DNA from: an uncultured Phycisphaerales bacterium
Lineage (GTDB): Bacteria; Planctomycetota; Phycisphaerae; Phycisphaerales; UBA1924
Assembly (NCBI GenBank): GCA_937891445.1
Contig: CALAFV010000383.1
Span: 1-6,560, forward strand
Direction of reading: 5' to 3'
Length of the DNA stretch: 6,560 nucleotides
Shown here one piece after another: positions 5,849-6,560 of the stretch. The first letter of the stretch is position 1. Each line of letters starts with the position of its first letter. Made by a program: the position numbers and the translations under genes. The notes beneath the pieces were generated by a model. It was not told the DNA's origin. It saw nothing but the letters and a program-made list of their open reading frames with translations, and ran no database searches.

Positions 5849-5892
5849 TTTCTCAAGCCCCCCGATGTCTCCGCTGGCGGCTGGCTCCTCAG

Positions 5893-6560
5893 TCACCGGC
5901 GGTAGCGTTCGATGAGTTGAACCGTTCGTTCGATGGCCTGCACGGCCGCGTGGTGGTTCTGGGAGAAGTTGAGGCGGATGCTGTCGGTGGCGTCGGGGCT
6001 GAACTCGGTGCCGGGGGTGACGGTGACGGCGGCCTGGGTGCGGAGGGCGTAGACGAAGGCGTGGAGCGGGATGCTCAGGGGTGGGAGGTGGGGGAAGAGG
6101 TAACTGCCGGCCTGCGGGGTGCGGACGGCCAGGCCGGGGACGGCGCGCAGGATCTTCAGCAGGTCGTCGCGGATGGCTTCGTGTCTGGCGATGCGGTCCT
6201 GGAGCCAGCGGGGGTCTTCGGCGAACCAAGTGCGCAGGACGGCCTGGCTGTAGCCGGGGGCGCGCAGGGAGACGATCGCCTGGAGTTTCTCCATGCGGTC
6301 GATCAGGCGCGCGGGGCCGAAGGCGACGCCGAGGCGGTAGCCGCTGAGGGACTCGGTCTTTGACGGCCCCATGATTGTGAGGACGCGGTCGGCGGCGGCG
6401 GGGAGGGCGCGGAGGTGTGTGAAGGTCTGGCCGCGGAAGAGCATGCGCGAGTAGAGTTGATCGACGATGACGGTGACGCCGTAGCGGTCGGCGAGGTCCG
6501 CGATGCGCGACAGTTCCGCGGGGGAGTAGATCGCGCCGGTGGGGTTGTTGGGGTTGGAGA
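5893..6560 (-). CDS. Class I/II PLP-dependent aminotransferase, C-terminal 221 residues (partial)
   Basis: This is a fold-type I aminotransferase that transfers amino groups between an amino acid and a 2-oxo acid in the cytoplasm. The 5' end lies beyond the right edge. Visible landmarks in order are: SNPNNPTG at the edge (the conserved NPxNPTG loop, 6558-6535); VIVDQLYSRM, with the Asp that contacts the PLP ring nitrogen (6462-6460) and the Tyr (6453-6451); GPSKTESLSGYRLG, with the Schiff-base Lys (6360-6358); and DSIRLNF, with the Arg that binds the substrate carboxylate (5976-5974). The protein ends VQLIERYRR before TGA. All key residues in view are intact, so the enzyme is probably active. 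The substrate cannot be named from this part; aspartate- or aromatic-type are possibilities. The usual DE-Y motif reads DQLY here. It converges on tRNA-Thr across 44 nt. Confidence 0.93.
   Translation of the reverse strand, partial: SNPNNPTGAIYSPAELSRIADLADRYGVTVIVDQLYSRMLFRGQTFTHLRALPAAADRVLTIMGPSKTESLSGYRLGVAFGPARLIDRMEKLQAIVSLRAPGYSQAVLRTWFAEDPRWLQDRIARHEAIRDDLLKILRAVPGLAVRTPQAGSYLFPHLPPLSIPLHAFVYALRTQAAVTVTPGTEFSPDATDSIRLNFSQNHHAAVQAIERTVQLIERYRR

Noticed and set aside
5591..6229. Minus-strand open frame with SRLPDSNPRPALYKSAALPAE-like sequence
   Set aside because: This is the reverse-strand translation of the same tRNA joined to a wrong frame of the aminotransferase.
5770..6363. Plus-strand open frame starting with ALAQLVEQRFCKAQVAGSNPA-like sequence
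   Set aside because: That start is the translation of the tRNA-Thr gene, a well-known false gene pattern. The remainder is antisense to the aminotransferase.

Overview
The window is very GC-rich bacterial chromosome. It holds four conserved genes or gene parts, one poorly known conserved-looking gene, one tRNA and a gene-free stretch that carries repeats. The most likely source is a Planctomycetota bacterium, perhaps of the Phycisphaerae. That rests on the composition, weak or absent Shine-Dalgarno sites, the style of the GH10-like protein and a short 'GGCTTGAAAGCCTGTGCC' repeat. This assignment is inference from remembered similarity, not a database result.

Layout. Positions 1-4227 look like a leftward (minus-strand) cluster. 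It begins with a 594-residue protein with a degenerate GH10 (xylanase-like) barrel (4227-2443). After 12 nt comes a membrane-anchored ComEA-like helix-hairpin-helix protein (2430-2020). After a further 107 nt comes mfd, the transcription-repair coupling factor (from 1912, leaving the window just after its helicase Walker A motif). A plausible internal promoter for mfd overlaps the end of the comEA-like gene. A divergent gap (4228-4370) separates this cluster from purC (SAICAR synthase, 4371-5357, plus strand), which may be read from a leaderless transcript.

Positions 5358-5775 contain no intact gene. They hold a short remnant of a SAM-methyltransferase C-terminal region (minus strand), two copies of a short palindromic repeat, a second imperfect palindrome and a strong GC hairpin. 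A tRNA-Thr(UGU) follows at 5776-5848. A class I/II PLP aminotransferase (minus strand, 3' part only) converges on it from the right edge.

How the genes relate. Mfd and the HhH protein both belong to DNA-related families, while purC and the aminotransferase are housekeeping metabolism. No defence system, CRISPR array, insertion sequence or phage gene is visible. The least understood element is the GH10-like protein. Its barrel strands are recognisable but both catalytic glutamates are missing, and it carries an N-terminal region of about 230 residues that I cannot assign.
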